A stretch of DNA of 64,000 nt. Origin: Thermoactinomyces sp. DSM 45892 (lineage in GTDB: Bacteria; Bacillota; Bacilli; Thermoactinomycetales; Thermoactinomycetaceae). The position numbers and the translations under genes are program-made. Location: contig NZ_FNPL01000009.1 of NCBI RefSeq assembly GCF_900107305.1, positions 62,001 to 126,000 of the forward strand, in the 5' to 3' direction. Within the stretch, counting starts at the first letter, position 1. Each line of letters starts with the position of its first letter. Below the pieces are notes generated by a model. It ran no database searches and was not told where the DNA came from. It saw nothing but the letters and a program-made list of their open reading frames with translations. Positions 1 through 7,122 of the stretch are shown piece after piece.

Positions 1-348
1 TCATGGGAGTTTTACATGGATAGGGCCGAAGTGAACGGAGACAAAAATAAAGAGTACCATTATATGAATGCTGGCAATATGAAGCTTTCGGGAAGCGTAA
101 ATATTGATTCATACGCAAACGGAAACCTCAAAATCCAAACTCTTAATTTCACTGTCAAAGAATGGGTTGATTGGTCCCCTGATCGGCTAGTTGGAAAGAC
201 AAGTGTCACTCCTTCGAAAAGTGACAGAAGAAGCGTATCGGCCACATTTGGTAAACAGAAGCAGGGAAAGTACTACATTGTTGTCGCAAAACAGAAAGAT
301 GATGACGGGTACAATATCAGTGGATACGGGGACCTAATAACAAACTAA
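1..348 (+). CDS. C-terminal part of an unknown protein (truncated by window edge)
   Basis: The reading frame is open from base 1 through the first in-frame ATG at 16, so the gene probably starts upstream of the window. The visible part is about 115 residues, rich in Asn, Lys, Ser and Tyr. It has alternating polar/aliphatic strands (LKIQTLNFTVKEW, GKYYIVVAK) that suggest a beta-rich, perhaps secreted, domain. I recognise no family. A strong terminator follows the stop, so this is the end of its transcription unit. It could also be a complete small gene starting at 16, but no ribosome site precedes that ATG. Confidence 0.55.
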   Translation, partial: SWEFYMDRAEVNGDKNKEYHYMNAGNMKLSGSVNIDSYANGNLKIQTLNFTVKEWVDWSPDRLVGKTSVTPSKSDRRSVSATFGKQKQGKYYIVVAKQKDDDGYNISGYGDLITN

Positions 349-355
349 TATTTCA

Positions 356-396
356 ACAAAGTGCAGTCTCTCTTCATAGAGCTGCACTTTGTTTTT
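356..396 (+). terminator. Rho-independent terminator
   Basis: Inverted arms ACAAAGTGCAG/CTGCACTTTGT are followed by a T run. It closes the gene ending at 348. Confidence 0.85.
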
Positions 397-417
397 AAAA
401 AATGGAGGGGGATATAA

Positions 418-1107
418 ATGTATCGTTTGTATGTATTAATCACACTTTTTTTGTTGTTTGGTTATTCCTTTTGGTTCATGTATACGCTTGATCATGATGA
501 TGCATATAGGCTTGGATATAGCTTATCTTTATTCGATTTACCTGTGTTGGTCCCTACAGTAGGGATATTGGGACTATGCTTAGTTCATCTCCGAAAAAGA
601 AGCTCAAAGAGTGCTGCCTATTTATTTTGTTTCACGACTTTCTATGTCTATATGATGGGGGTTGCTCACTACTCACTCTTTCCTATCACTGTTGACCCTA
701 ATCTAGGAGAGATTGATATATCATCATCAATCAATCTTAATCCAATCAAAATCGAATCATGGCAGTATCTGATTAGTGGACAGGTGTTGTTGAACATCTT
801 AATGACGACTCCCTTTGGTTTGGGAATATCTTATGTAAAAGAACTGAATACAAGACAAGTGTTAATGTGGGGATTCCTATTCTGCTTTCTGATTGAGTTT
901 ATCCAACTGGTTCTGCTTTGGAGCTTACAAGACACTACCTTTAAAATCGATATAATTGATTTGATTTGTAATTTTGCAGGTGTGTGTGTTGGGTACGGTA
1001 TATTCTGGACAATTTCACATCTAGAAGTTCATAGGGAACTATATAACCAAATTCACATGGATCGAAGGTATGCCAGTATTTCCAATCAGGAACAAATGAA
1101 GAGTTAA
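418..1107 (+). CDS. VanZ-like membrane protein
   Basis: This 229-residue membrane protein has about five hydrophobic segments (residues 3-20, 40-57, 68-88, 119-140, 151-170 and 180-200, roughly). The VanZ-family signature is visible: an FPI motif after the third segment, NLNPI, then LLNILMTTPFGLGI, FLIEFIQLV and a closing DIIDLICNFAGVCVGY. VanZ itself gives low-level teicoplanin resistance, but most family members have no known function and resistance should not be assumed. The start is set by GGAGGGGGATATAA just upstream. It is a single gene between two terminators, so its regulation appears independent of its neighbours. Confidence 0.8.
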   Translation: MYRLYVLITLFLLFGYSFWFMYTLDHDDAYRLGYSLSLFDLPVLVPTVGILGLCLVHLRKRSSKSAAYLFCFTTFYVYMMGVAHYSLFPITVDPNLGEIDISSSINLNPIKIESWQYLISGQVLLNILMTTPFGLGISYVKELNTRQVLMWGFLFCFLIEFIQLVLLWSLQDTTFKIDIIDLICNFAGVCVGYGIFWTISHLEVHRELYNQIHMDRRYASISNQEQMKS

Positions 1108-1121
1108 TTCCCTGAAACAGT

Positions 1122-1169
1122 AAAAAAGGCTAAACTCCCCATTGAATTAATGGATAGTTAGCCTTTTTT
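1122..1169. terminator. Bidirectional terminator
   Basis: The arms AAAAAAGGCTAAACT and AGTTAGCCTTTTTT form a stem with A and T tails on either side. It separates the converging VanZ-like gene and the minus-strand gene ending at 1178. Confidence 0.85.
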
Positions 1170-1177
1170 ATATCAAA

Positions 1178-2128
1178 CTATTGTTTATTATTTTTCGACA
1201 AGGAAAGTATTTCATTGGTGAGTGTATGCAATGCGTTAATGTCTTTTTCGACTTCACGGACCTTTTCTAATCTTTCTGGTAAAACTAGCTTTTGCTTATA
1301 TACTTCTACTTCCTGTTCAAAGAAGGAAATCGCCTTCAATTGCTCTGTATACGATTGAATGGTGGACGCTTTTTCCTTTTTATCCAGTATAGACCATGTA
1401 AAACTTAATTCTTTATGTTGCTTTTTTGTGCTGTCCAATTGATCTCGTACTAACTCGGACACTGTATCGAATGTTAAAGAATCGGCGTATTCCAACAGTT
1501 CCTTTTTGCGCTCTGATGTTAAATGAATGTACATATGTAAGAGACGGCCTGAATCATCCGGGTTTATGTTGTCTACGGCTTCGAATAACCGTTCTAATCT
1601 TTCGCCATCTATCAACTGGCCATCTTCTGTAGAAAGCCATTCGAGAATGCCGGAAATCCTCATTTCCTCTGCCTTATTGTGAATGATGGACATAATCTTC
1701 CCAAGTAAGATAGGATCGTTCTGCATTTCTGCTACTAGAACGAGAGGGGGAAAGTTATATTGGTTTTCATCAAATACAGCTTTTAGGCATTGGATGTACT
1801 CTTCTGGTACGACAATTTCTTCCTCTTCTTCGACTAATTGATCGGGAGCAGAAGCTTCTGACGGATCAAATAGAGCTTGTACCATTTGGTCCCCAAACTC
1901 CCGTCCCATTGAAAGACAAGTACCAACGTATGTATCAAAAAATCCTTCGACGATTGCGTTTTGCTCGTTGGTGAGGAAGCGGTTCTTTGCTTTTTTTATT
2001 GCCTTTTCTATCTTTTCCTTGTTCATCTGGTTTCTATCAAGGTCTTTTGTTTGAATCAGTTTGATAAATTCGCTATATGCTTCATGGATGATACCCTTAT
2101 GTTTTATCATCGTTATTGGATCGATCAT
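1178..2128 (-). CDS. Hypothetical protein, largely helical
   Basis: 316 residues, highly charged and predicted mostly helical, with no signal peptide or membrane segment. It has an acidic run near residue 100 (VEEEEEIVVPEE) and a heptad-like C-terminus from about residue 250. I do not recognise a family. The start is supported by AGGAGGATATAAC directly before the ATG. It lies on the same strand as, and just downstream of, the small gene at 2154-2387 and the Rep gene at 2471-3562, so the three may be co-transcribed. That would make it a candidate plasmid maintenance or copy-control accessory gene, which is inference only. Confidence 0.7.
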   Translation of the reverse strand: MIDPITMIKHKGIIHEAYSEFIKLIQTKDLDRNQMNKEKIEKAIKKAKNRFLTNEQNAIVEGFFDTYVGTCLSMGREFGDQMVQALFDPSEASAPDQLVEEEEEIVVPEEYIQCLKAVFDENQYNFPPLVLVAEMQNDPILLGKIMSIIHNKAEEMRISGILEWLSTEDGQLIDGERLERLFEAVDNINPDDSGRLLHMYIHLTSERKKELLEYADSLTFDTVSELVRDQLDSTKKQHKELSFTWSILDKKEKASTIQSYTEQLKAISFFEQEVEVYKQKLVLPERLEKVREVEKDINALHTLTNEILSLSKNNKQ

Positions 2129-2153
2129 GTTATATCCTCCTTTTTGTAAAAAG

Positions 2154-2387
2154 CTAGAATAGACTTTCTATGACTATGGGTTCGTCCCGAATAGGGGGAC
2201 GTAGCTCGTGTTCATCTAGAAATCGGATGATCTCTTCTTCTTTTTTGGCAAAGGCTATTGTTCCGAGATAGCGGATCTGCCAGCCCGGAACAAAGCCAAT
2301 CATCATAAAATCTATTACAATGGTTCCTTCTCGTCCTTTGATGGAGAGCGGGGACCCGGCTTGTATATTCTTAAAATTGTGAGTCAT
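2154..2387 (-). CDS. Small hypothetical protein, paralogue of the product at 20443-20709
   Basis: 77 residues with no known domain. The core GxxGTIVIDFxxxGxxxGWQIRYLG followed by KKEEEI matches the protein at 20443-20709 on the plus strand (GTIIIDRIIVGVCLGWQVRY, then RKEEEV). The two are diverged copies of one small family carried twice in this window. It sits between the Rep gene and the 316-residue gene on the minus strand. The glycine- and aliphatic-rich central strand pair followed by a charged helix looks like a small beta-beta-alpha fold. Function unknown. Confidence 0.65.
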   Translation of the reverse strand: MTHNFKNIQAGSPLSIKGREGTIVIDFMMIGFVPGWQIRYLGTIAFAKKEEEIIRFLDEHELRPPIRDEPIVIESLF

Positions 2388-2470
2388 GGTGTACGATATT
2401 CCTCATTCCTACCAACCAAATTAAAATATCTAGTTTGCTATACAAACCCTTTTGTACAACAAAATACTTA

Positions 2471-3562
2471 TTATCCAGCAAATTCATTGCTTTTAGACAC
2501 TAGGGCATCATTCATCTGTTTCATTTTTTTGTTTAGTTGTTCTGCCCATATTGCTCGCTGTTCCGGGCTAGCTGGGGTGTAACTTTCACCATTTTTTTCC
2601 CTTTCTAATTGTTGAGCAACTGATTTAGGGAGTTTTTGGTCAGCGGTAGTTGTACTTCTCTTTTTCCCCTGTTTTACAGTTCCTAAATCAACTTTGCCAT
2701 TATCAGAAGTAAGGTGTTTTCTCTTTTCATAAAACTGTTTTTCATATTGGTCTACATCTTCAATTGTCTGAACTTCTGCGGCTTTCCATCTTTTAAGTAC
2801 GTTTTTTACGTATGCTACAGGATGTGAAGCTTCGCCAAAAACAGCTCTTTCTACAGCAGCTTCTACTAGAGGAATAGACATAGATTGGCATAAGTCCGAG
2901 ATTGTTATTTCTGTATATTTGCTCCCTTTGTTTGGAAAGAAATATTTAAACTTTTCGATCACATCACATACATACATACATACATAAGTATTAAGTACAA
3001 AAGCTTTTGTATTAAGTACTAAAGTACTATCATCCTGACTTTCCGTATCCGGGTTTCCCGTATCCGGATTTTCAGGATGTGGGGCCTTTTTCTCATTTTT
3101 TTCTTTATCCTGACTTTCCGTATCCGGGTTTTCAGGATGTGGAACCTTCTTTCTTTTTCCTTTCCCATCAGTCATGACAAAATACTTGGTTCCCTCTTCT
3201 TTCAGAGCGTTTTCGAGAGATTCCAATTCCATTTTTACTTCTTCGGTGTTATCGCTGAATATGTAGTAAATCTTGCTAAACTTATTGTTTTCATCGATTG
3301 TCCTGACACGACGGATGTAACCATAACGCTCTAATTCATTTGCGACATTAAAATGAGCATCTCTTCCATTTGCCGACTTTTCCGTTAGCTTTAGTAGCTC
3401 TATCTTTTTGGCTTTCTCAGAGTCGTAATACTTTTCTTCGGATATGATGACAGTTAGAAGCCCCTTTGCTTGCAATGTAATCCGTGCGTCCTGTATGAAT
3501 GAGTCATCCAATGTAGTGTGATTTCTTCGTCTTGCGTTGATCCATGTTTCGTTTTTGCTCAT
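2471..3562 (-). CDS. Plasmid replication initiator-like protein (winged helix plus DnaD-like C-terminus)
   Basis: About 363 residues. Residues 1-110 resemble the winged-helix N-terminus of plasmid/phage initiators (LQAKGLLTVIISEE, then ANELERYGYIRRVRTID). Residues 130-195 are a hydrophilic Pro/Glu/Asn linker encoded by DNA repeats. Residues 200-280 end in HPVAYVKNVLKRWKAAEVQT, like the DnaD-domain motif that recruits primosome proteins. The ATG at 3562 is preferred over an in-frame TTG 15 bases upstream because TTGGAGGG lies at the right distance before it. That ribosome site is held in a hairpin, and a plus-strand RNA overlaps the leader, pointing to antisense copy control. Its divergent neighbour is the par operon at 4233. 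Confidence 0.75.
   Translation of the reverse strand: MSKNETWINARRRNHTTLDDSFIQDARITLQAKGLLTVIISEEKYYDSEKAKKIELLKLTEKSANGRDAHFNVANELERYGYIRRVRTIDENNKFSKIYYIFSDNTEEVKMELESLENALKEEGTKYFVMTDGKGKRKKVPHPENPDTESQDKEKNEKKAPHPENPDTGNPDTESQDDSTLVLNTKAFVLNTYVCMYVCDVIEKFKYFFPNKGSKYTEITISDLCQSMSIPLVEAAVERAVFGEASHPVAYVKNVLKRWKAAEVQTIEDVDQYEKQFYEKRKHLTSDNGKVDLGTVKQGKKRSTTTADQKLPKSVAQQLEREKNGESYTPASPEQRAIWAEQLNKKMKQMNDALVSKSNEFAG
2967..2986. repeat. Tetranucleotide tract (CATA)x5 inside the rep gene
   Basis: Five perfect CATA units lie inside the rep coding region, encoding Tyr/Val/Cys/Met (YVCMYVC). Because the unit is not a multiple of three, a slipped copy would shift the frame and remove the C-terminal domain. 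Confidence 0.9.
3032..3142. repeat. Iteron-like direct repeats inside the rep gene
   Basis: A 22-bp block beginning ATCCTGACTTTCCGTATCC occurs at 3032-3053 and again at 3107-3128. Each is followed by a copy of CCGGNTTTTCAGGATGTGG (3064-3082 and 3124-3142). The core CCGTATCCGG occurs three times. The repeats lie between the N- and C-terminal domains of the Rep protein, the position where several Gram-positive theta plasmids carry their origin. They also spell a repetitive HPENPDTESQD linker, so a purely protein-level explanation remains possible. Confidence 0.6.
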
Positions 3563-3570
3563 AAGAAAAC

Positions 3571-3595
3571 CCTCCAATGATTTTTTATTGGAAGG
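3571..3595 (-). promoter_or_regulatory. Hairpin sequestering the rep ribosome-binding site
   Basis: On the minus strand CCTTCCAAT pairs with ATTGGAGG across an 8-nt loop. The second arm contains the Shine-Dalgarno sequence of the rep gene, so folding would mask initiation. This fits translational control by a countertranscript. Confidence 0.6.
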
Positions 3596-3641
3596 CTACC
3601 TGTTACCACTTTCTACTCATCTTCAATTTCTACCCTTTTTA

Positions 3642-3670
3642 TTGACATGATGTATGTATATGATTAGAAT
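3642..3670 (+). promoter_or_regulatory. Sigma-A promoter for a countertranscript
   Basis: TTGACA (3642-3647) and TAGAAT (3665-3670) are separated by 17 bp. The promoter faces away from the rep gene, and no ORF starts downstream before a terminator. Confidence 0.65.
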
Positions 3671-3676
3671 AAGGGT

Positions 3677-3778
3677 ATACAATTTAAATATATGACTGAA
3701 AGGACCGCCAAAGTCTTACAGTCTTCTGAGTAAGAAAGTGATCTTTTAGGGAGCCAACCAGAAAGATCGCTTTTTTGC
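3677..3778 (+). ncRNA. Candidate antisense RNA to the rep leader
   Basis: A transcript of about 100 nt is implied by the promoter at 3642-3670 and the stem-loop at 3735-3776 (AAGTGATCTTT / AAAGATCGCTTTTTT). It contains no plausible ORF. It is antisense to the region that must form the 5' leader of rep if the rep promoter lies upstream (above about 3780). Countertranscribed RNAs of this size control copy number in several Gram-positive plasmid families by attenuation or by folding of the rep leader. Confidence 0.5.
3735..3776 (+). terminator. Terminator of the candidate antisense RNA
   Basis: Stem AAGTGATCTTT/AAAGATCGC with a T6 tail. On the opposite strand the same stem would sit in the rep leader and could act as an attenuator partner. 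Confidence 0.7.
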
Positions 3779-3903
3779 GTTTCTTTGACAAAATTATAGC
3801 TTATTCTACAACTCTCGTCTACAAGATATTAAGTAGATTGCTAGAATTGGAATACTGTGGAATAGTTGTAGTCTTGAAAATTTTAAGTCTTGAAACCCGG
3901 TTC

Positions 3904-3939
3904 AAAGGCGATCCTGTGTGTAATGGATCGCCTTTTTTT
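3904..3939 (+). terminator. Strong stem-loop terminator
   Basis: Arms AAAGGCGATCC and GGATCGCCTT with a T7 tail. No gene ends just before it, so it may end a second short RNA that starts somewhere in 3780-3880. Confidence 0.7.
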
Positions 3940-3962
3940 CTGTGATTTCTTCTTGTTGTTAT

Positions 3963-4184
3963 GTAATCGTACGATAACATATATATACCAACGTGTCTAG
4001 CCATTTATGAATTTAATTTATGAAATTCGTTTATAAATTTGTAATCTCATGATTACAGTTGGTAATAAAGGGGTTTCGGAAATAACAAAAAATTCTGTTT
4101 GACTTTATGTAATCGTGCGATTACAATGGGGTTGCAGGTTAGGGAAATTCGGTTGTTGAGGATTACATAAGGCGATTTGTAATC
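3963..4184. repeat. GTAATC-N4-GATTAC palindromes, candidate centromere/operator
   Basis: Dyads occur at 3963-3978 (imperfect), 4041-4056 (GTAATCTCATGATTAC) and 4109-4124 (GTAATCGTGCGATTAC). The two half-sites recur in opposite order at 4161-4166 and 4179-4184. The third dyad lies exactly between the -35 and -10 of the par promoter. In ParMRC-type systems the ParR-binding repeats upstream of parM serve both as centromere and as autoregulatory operator, and this arrangement matches that design. Confidence 0.65.
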
Positions 4185-4232
4185 CCCTTTCAAGCGATTT
4201 CTATAAAACATACAAAAGGGGTTAGTATAAAA

Positions 4233-5363
4233 ATGGAAAAACGTATAATTGGCGTGGACAATGGAAACAACTTCGTGAAAGTGGTTGCAGGTGGACTGAA
4301 AAATCGTTACTCTTTTTCAAATATCATAGCAGCAGCGGCCGAACATCGAATTATAGCAGGCGATGAAGGTAGCGATCCACTAGATACGTTACATTATCGA
4401 GTATGTAGCCCAGCATTAGGCGAGGGGAATAGGGTCTATGTGTCGGGGAATCTTGCAACAGGCTCTGTTCATCTCAAAAATGAGATCGGAGTTCAACGAA
4501 AAAAATATAATAACGATCAAATCTTGATTCATGCTCTCCTTTCCATTGCTATTGATGCTGCCGAAACGCTGGAAGTTAATGAACATGGATATATTGATGC
4601 ATCGGGCTATATGCTCGCGACAGGTTTACCCCTGAATGAAGTTGATAAAAAAAGTGAGTTTCGAAAGCGTCTGACGGATCACGTACATGAGATTCAGTTT
4701 CTCCAAGTGAACAAGTACGCCGGGAAACGCGTTAAAATTCGGTTAGACGATGTAGCAATATACACAGAAGGTCCGACGGGAGCTATGGATTTATCTGAGC
4801 CGGATGATGACAATGTAAATGCTCTCTATCCAAATATGCAGAAACAACATGTTTTACTTGTTGATATTGGAGGGGGGACCACCGAGGGAGCAATTTTGAA
4901 AAAAGGCAGAGTAGATAGTTTGAATTCGGTTGGGAAGAGTTTCGGAGCTTCTGTTATTATGGATCGGTTGATTGAGGAAATTTTCAAGCGCGACGAAGTG
5001 CAAATCCAAACCCGACAACAATTAATAAATGAGATATACGGGAAAGAACATCCTAATAAGGTTATGATTCGGGGAGTGGCTACCCCTGTTATGGAATATG
5101 TCAAAGACGAAATGGAAGGCTTAGCAAGTCGTATATACTATGAGATTGTTGACGCTAGTTGGAAGAAGGTAACGGATTTACAAACAACTATTTTTATCGG
5201 TGGTGGATCGATTTTGTTGAAAGAATGCTTGGAGAAAATCAACCAAAGCAATCCACACCCATTAGGAATGGAGTTTCTTAAAGGTGAGGACTCAATATGG
5301 ATTAACGCAAGAAGTTATTACAAGTGCGCCCGAATCAAACAAAGTAAGAGTGTAGGAGTGTAG
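4233..5363 (+). CDS. parM: ParM/StbA-like actin-family plasmid segregation ATPase
   Basis: 376 residues, the length of plasmid actins (ParM/AlpA type). The actin ATPase motifs are in order: phosphate-1 IIGVDNGNNFVKV at residue 5, phosphate-2 VDIGGGTTEGAI near residue 210, and an adenosine motif IFIGGGSILL near residue 320. Such proteins polymerise with ATP and push or pull plasmid copies apart through a ParR-bound centromere. It is followed after 4 bases by a ParR-like gene and preceded by palindromes that overlap its promoter, so autoregulation is likely. The start follows AAAAGGGGTTAGTATAAAA. A second diverged copy lies at 62594-63775. Confidence 0.88.
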   Translation: MEKRIIGVDNGNNFVKVVAGGLKNRYSFSNIIAAAAEHRIIAGDEGSDPLDTLHYRVCSPALGEGNRVYVSGNLATGSVHLKNEIGVQRKKYNNDQILIHALLSIAIDAAETLEVNEHGYIDASGYMLATGLPLNEVDKKSEFRKRLTDHVHEIQFLQVNKYAGKRVKIRLDDVAIYTEGPTGAMDLSEPDDDNVNALYPNMQKQHVLLVDIGGGTTEGAILKKGRVDSLNSVGKSFGASVIMDRLIEEIFKRDEVQIQTRQQLINEIYGKEHPNKVMIRGVATPVMEYVKDEMEGLASRIYYEIVDASWKKVTDLQTTIFIGGGSILLKECLEKINQSNPHPLGMEFLKGEDSIWINARSYYKCARIKQSKSVGV

Positions 5364-5367
5364 GGGA

Positions 5368-5787
5368 ATGGTTCGAAAGAAGAAAGAAATTGAGGATTTA
5401 AAAAGAGGGGACCCGGTTACATTCCGGGTTCCCAAAGATATTGGAGACGACGAATTGGCGTATTTGAATGCGTCCCGAAAAATCGAAGGGAATCCGTATG
5501 TGTCGAGACTTGTTCTAGAGACAATACGCCAAAAAGTAAGGGAGAATGAGATGCGGATTCCGTTAGATCGTCCCCTGACAGCAGAAGAGCAGCGTATTTT
5601 CAACATACCGGAGGTAAAATCCATTATTAAAAATATGGCTATGGCTTGCTTGAGAGATGAACCAGTACAACTAGGTTTCATAGGGAATACCCCTAAAAGA
5701 GAGGATTCCGCTATGATATCAGATGTTACAGGATATAGACCTAAAAATGAGAGTTCTTACGATTTGTTAAGTGATTTAGAAGGATAA
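5368..5787 (+). CDS. parR: ParR-like partition adaptor
   Basis: 139 residues, basic at the N-terminus (RKKKEIEDLKRGDPVTFRVPKD) and ending in an acidic, less ordered tail, as expected of ParR adaptors that bind the centromere and cap the actin filament. Its identity rests mainly on position, directly after the ParM-like gene with a TAGGGG ribosome site at that gene's stop. It also rests on similarity of the stretch IPLDRPLTAEEQ to IPRPLTIEEQ in the gene that follows the second ParM-like gene. The fold is probably ribbon-helix-helix (inference). A terminator follows, so the par unit is a two-gene operon. Confidence 0.7.
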   Translation: MVRKKKEIEDLKRGDPVTFRVPKDIGDDELAYLNASRKIEGNPYVSRLVLETIRQKVRENEMRIPLDRPLTAEEQRIFNIPEVKSIIKNMAMACLRDEPVQLGFIGNTPKREDSAMISDVTGYRPKNESSYDLLSDLEG

Positions 5788-5841
5788 TATGTTATTCTTA
5801 AAAAGAAACATGTGTATGAAAAGAGCATTTAAACAGGACGA

Positions 5842-5878
5842 AAAACCCGCTTCTCGTAATGAGATAGCGGGTTTTTTC
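5842..5878 (+). terminator. Terminator of the first par operon
   Basis: Arms AAAACCCGCT and AGCGGGTTTTTT with a T-rich tail. Confidence 0.85.
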
Positions 5879-5934
5879 TTTGCAGGTTAGAGGAAAGCCG
5901 ATGATAAGGATTTTCTCTAACCCTAAGTATATCA

Positions 5935-6567
5935 TCATTTTGATTGCGATTTACGATTTCGTTTTGGTTTCAAACCTGCTGCGAGTACAAAATCAGTCCA
6001 AGAGCCAAAGTGATATATTCCCTTTCGTGAAAGAGGTTCCGGAACGTCTTTTATCATTGGTGATTCTGTATTGTTGTCTTTGGCCCATTGCTGGAGTTCT
6101 TCGATCAATACTTGATGAGAAAGGTCTTTTGAGTGAAAACTAGTTTTTTTATCCCTTGGCTTGATAGGAACAAAAGTGATTTTTTCCTCAAATAAATCCT
6201 CAATATCGCAATTAAAAACCTCTTTTAGATAATAAGCGGCCTCTAGTGACGGAACAACACCATTTCCCAAGTATTGACTTACTAATGGACGGGAAAGACC
6301 CCCCGCATCGGCAAGATTTTTTCGTGGAATTCTGGTCCCGTCTATCTCTATTTGTAACAAAATTTGTTTCAATCGGTTTGTTAACTTAACGTGCATTTCG
6401 TTCTCTGATGATAATAAATCAAAGTTTGGCGTAAATCTATCAAGCTTCTTAGGGCCTAATAATTGGCGGAGGGATTGCAGAAATTCTAGTTCATCCGTTT
6501 TATTTTTGGTTCCGTCAAAAGAGGATATACGCTTTTCGATTTCCATAAGGGCCTGTTTTCGTGACAT
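5935..6567 (-). CDS. XRE-type regulator fused to a homing-endonuclease-associated repeat
   Basis: 210 residues. Residues 85-135 form a lambda-repressor-like helix-turn-helix (IPRKNLADAGGLSRPLVSQYLGNG, then VPSLEAAYYLKEVFNCDIEDLFEE). Residues 160-205 (LIEELQQWAKDNN, then LSRKGIYHFGSWTDFVLAAGLKP) match the short repeat found next to HNH homing endonucleases. It is thus probably a DNA-binding regulator with an added DNA-contact module. It is divergent from the small-gene block starting at 6731. The 6568-6730 gap carries back-to-back promoters and an operator-like TGTACCAGAGTACA, so it may control that block. The start follows AAGGAGAAATGATAC. Confidence 0.8.
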   Translation of the reverse strand: MSRKQALMEIEKRISSFDGTKNKTDELEFLQSLRQLLGPKKLDRFTPNFDLLSSENEMHVKLTNRLKQILLQIEIDGTRIPRKNLADAGGLSRPLVSQYLGNGVVPSLEAAYYLKEVFNCDIEDLFEEKITFVPIKPRDKKTSFHSKDLSHQVLIEELQQWAKDNNTESPMIKDVPEPLSRKGIYHFGSWTDFVLAAGLKPKRNRKSQSK

Positions 6568-6657
6568 GTATCATTTCTCCTTAAAGGTCGTTGATTGAGT
6601 TTATTATATGTAATTTAAGTCAATTAATCAACAATAAATAAATTAATGATTATATAA

Positions 6658-6706
6658 TTGACAAATTAAGTTTAAATATATAAAATAAAAAATGTACCAG
6701 AGTACA
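6658..6706 (+). promoter_or_regulatory. Promoter with downstream operator
   Basis: TTGACA (6658-6663), 17 bp, TAAAAT (6681-6686), followed by the dyad TGTACCAGAGTACA at 6693-6706. The same promoter-operator pattern recurs at 10970-11019 (reversed), 11048-11095 and 11701-11748. Confidence 0.7.
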
Positions 6707-6730
6707 CCATACAAAGGAGAAGGACCTGAT

Positions 6731-6949
6731 ATGTATTTTAAAAATGCTCGCCACGAAAGATTATTTCACACCATTGTAGGCGGCTTTGAGGATTGGCAAC
6801 AAATGGATAGAGAGTGCCTATCATGTGCGTATGCGTTTTCGGCGACAGAGAAGACGGAAATAAAATCCTTTTTCGACAAAAAGGGAATCGAAGTAGAGAA
6901 ATTGAAAAAAGCATCCCATCTAAGTGGTCGACTTCTGAAATGGCTTTGA
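6731..6949 (+). CDS. N-terminal half of a DUF6075-like protein (possibly frame-split)
   Basis: 72 residues from an ATG preceded by AAAGGAGAAGGACCTGAT, which is preferred over an ATG at 6692 that lies inside the operator. The start MYFKNARHERLFHTI resembles, from memory, small phage/plasmid proteins of the DUF6075 type. The frame stops at 6949, while the matching second half continues in the -1 frame from 6940. Either these are two overlapping genes or one gene broken or translationally frameshifted near CTTCTGAAATGG. Function unknown. Confidence 0.6.
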   Translation: MYFKNARHERLFHTIVGGFEDWQQMDRECLSCAYAFSATEKTEIKSFFDKKGIEVEKLKKASHLSGRLLKWL

Positions 6950-7122
6950 TTGAATTAGGCTTTCAGTTATTCAAAAGTAGGTATCACAGTTTTCGTGATG
7001 AAAATAATTTAATTACTGATATCATGTGGAGTATGGATGAAGAGAATACGAAAGTTGTTATGTGGGCGTTGACAATGCGCTATTCAACTGGAGGGATAAA
7101 CATATGGAAATTAAACAAATGA
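6940..7122 (+). CDS. C-terminal half of a DUF6075-like protein, overlapping frame
   Basis: 60 residues from an ATG overlapping the previous stop by 10 bases. MALIELGFQLFKSRY and the later ENTKVVMWALTMRYS look like the second half of the same small domain as the upstream ORF. There is no ribosome site of its own, so it depends on coupling or frameshifting. It overlaps the next gene by 19 bases. Confidence 0.45.
   Translation: MALIELGFQLFKSRYHSFRDENNLITDIMWSMDEENTKVVMWALTMRYSTGGINIWKLNK

Larger units (their letters stand above)
3779..4232. other. Intergenic control region between rep and par operons
   Basis: There is no gene here. It holds a second strong stem-loop terminator at 3904-3939 (AAAGGCGATCC/GGATCGCCTTTTTTT). 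It also holds the palindromes at 3963-4184 and the par promoter (TTGACT 4099-4104, TACAAT 4122-4127, spacing 17). The rest is AT-rich, and the rep promoter on the minus strand should also lie here. Confidence 0.6.

Noticed and set aside
5880-6143. 87-codon plus-strand ORF with hydrophobic start
   Set aside because: Antisense to the well-supported XRE gene; no ribosome site.
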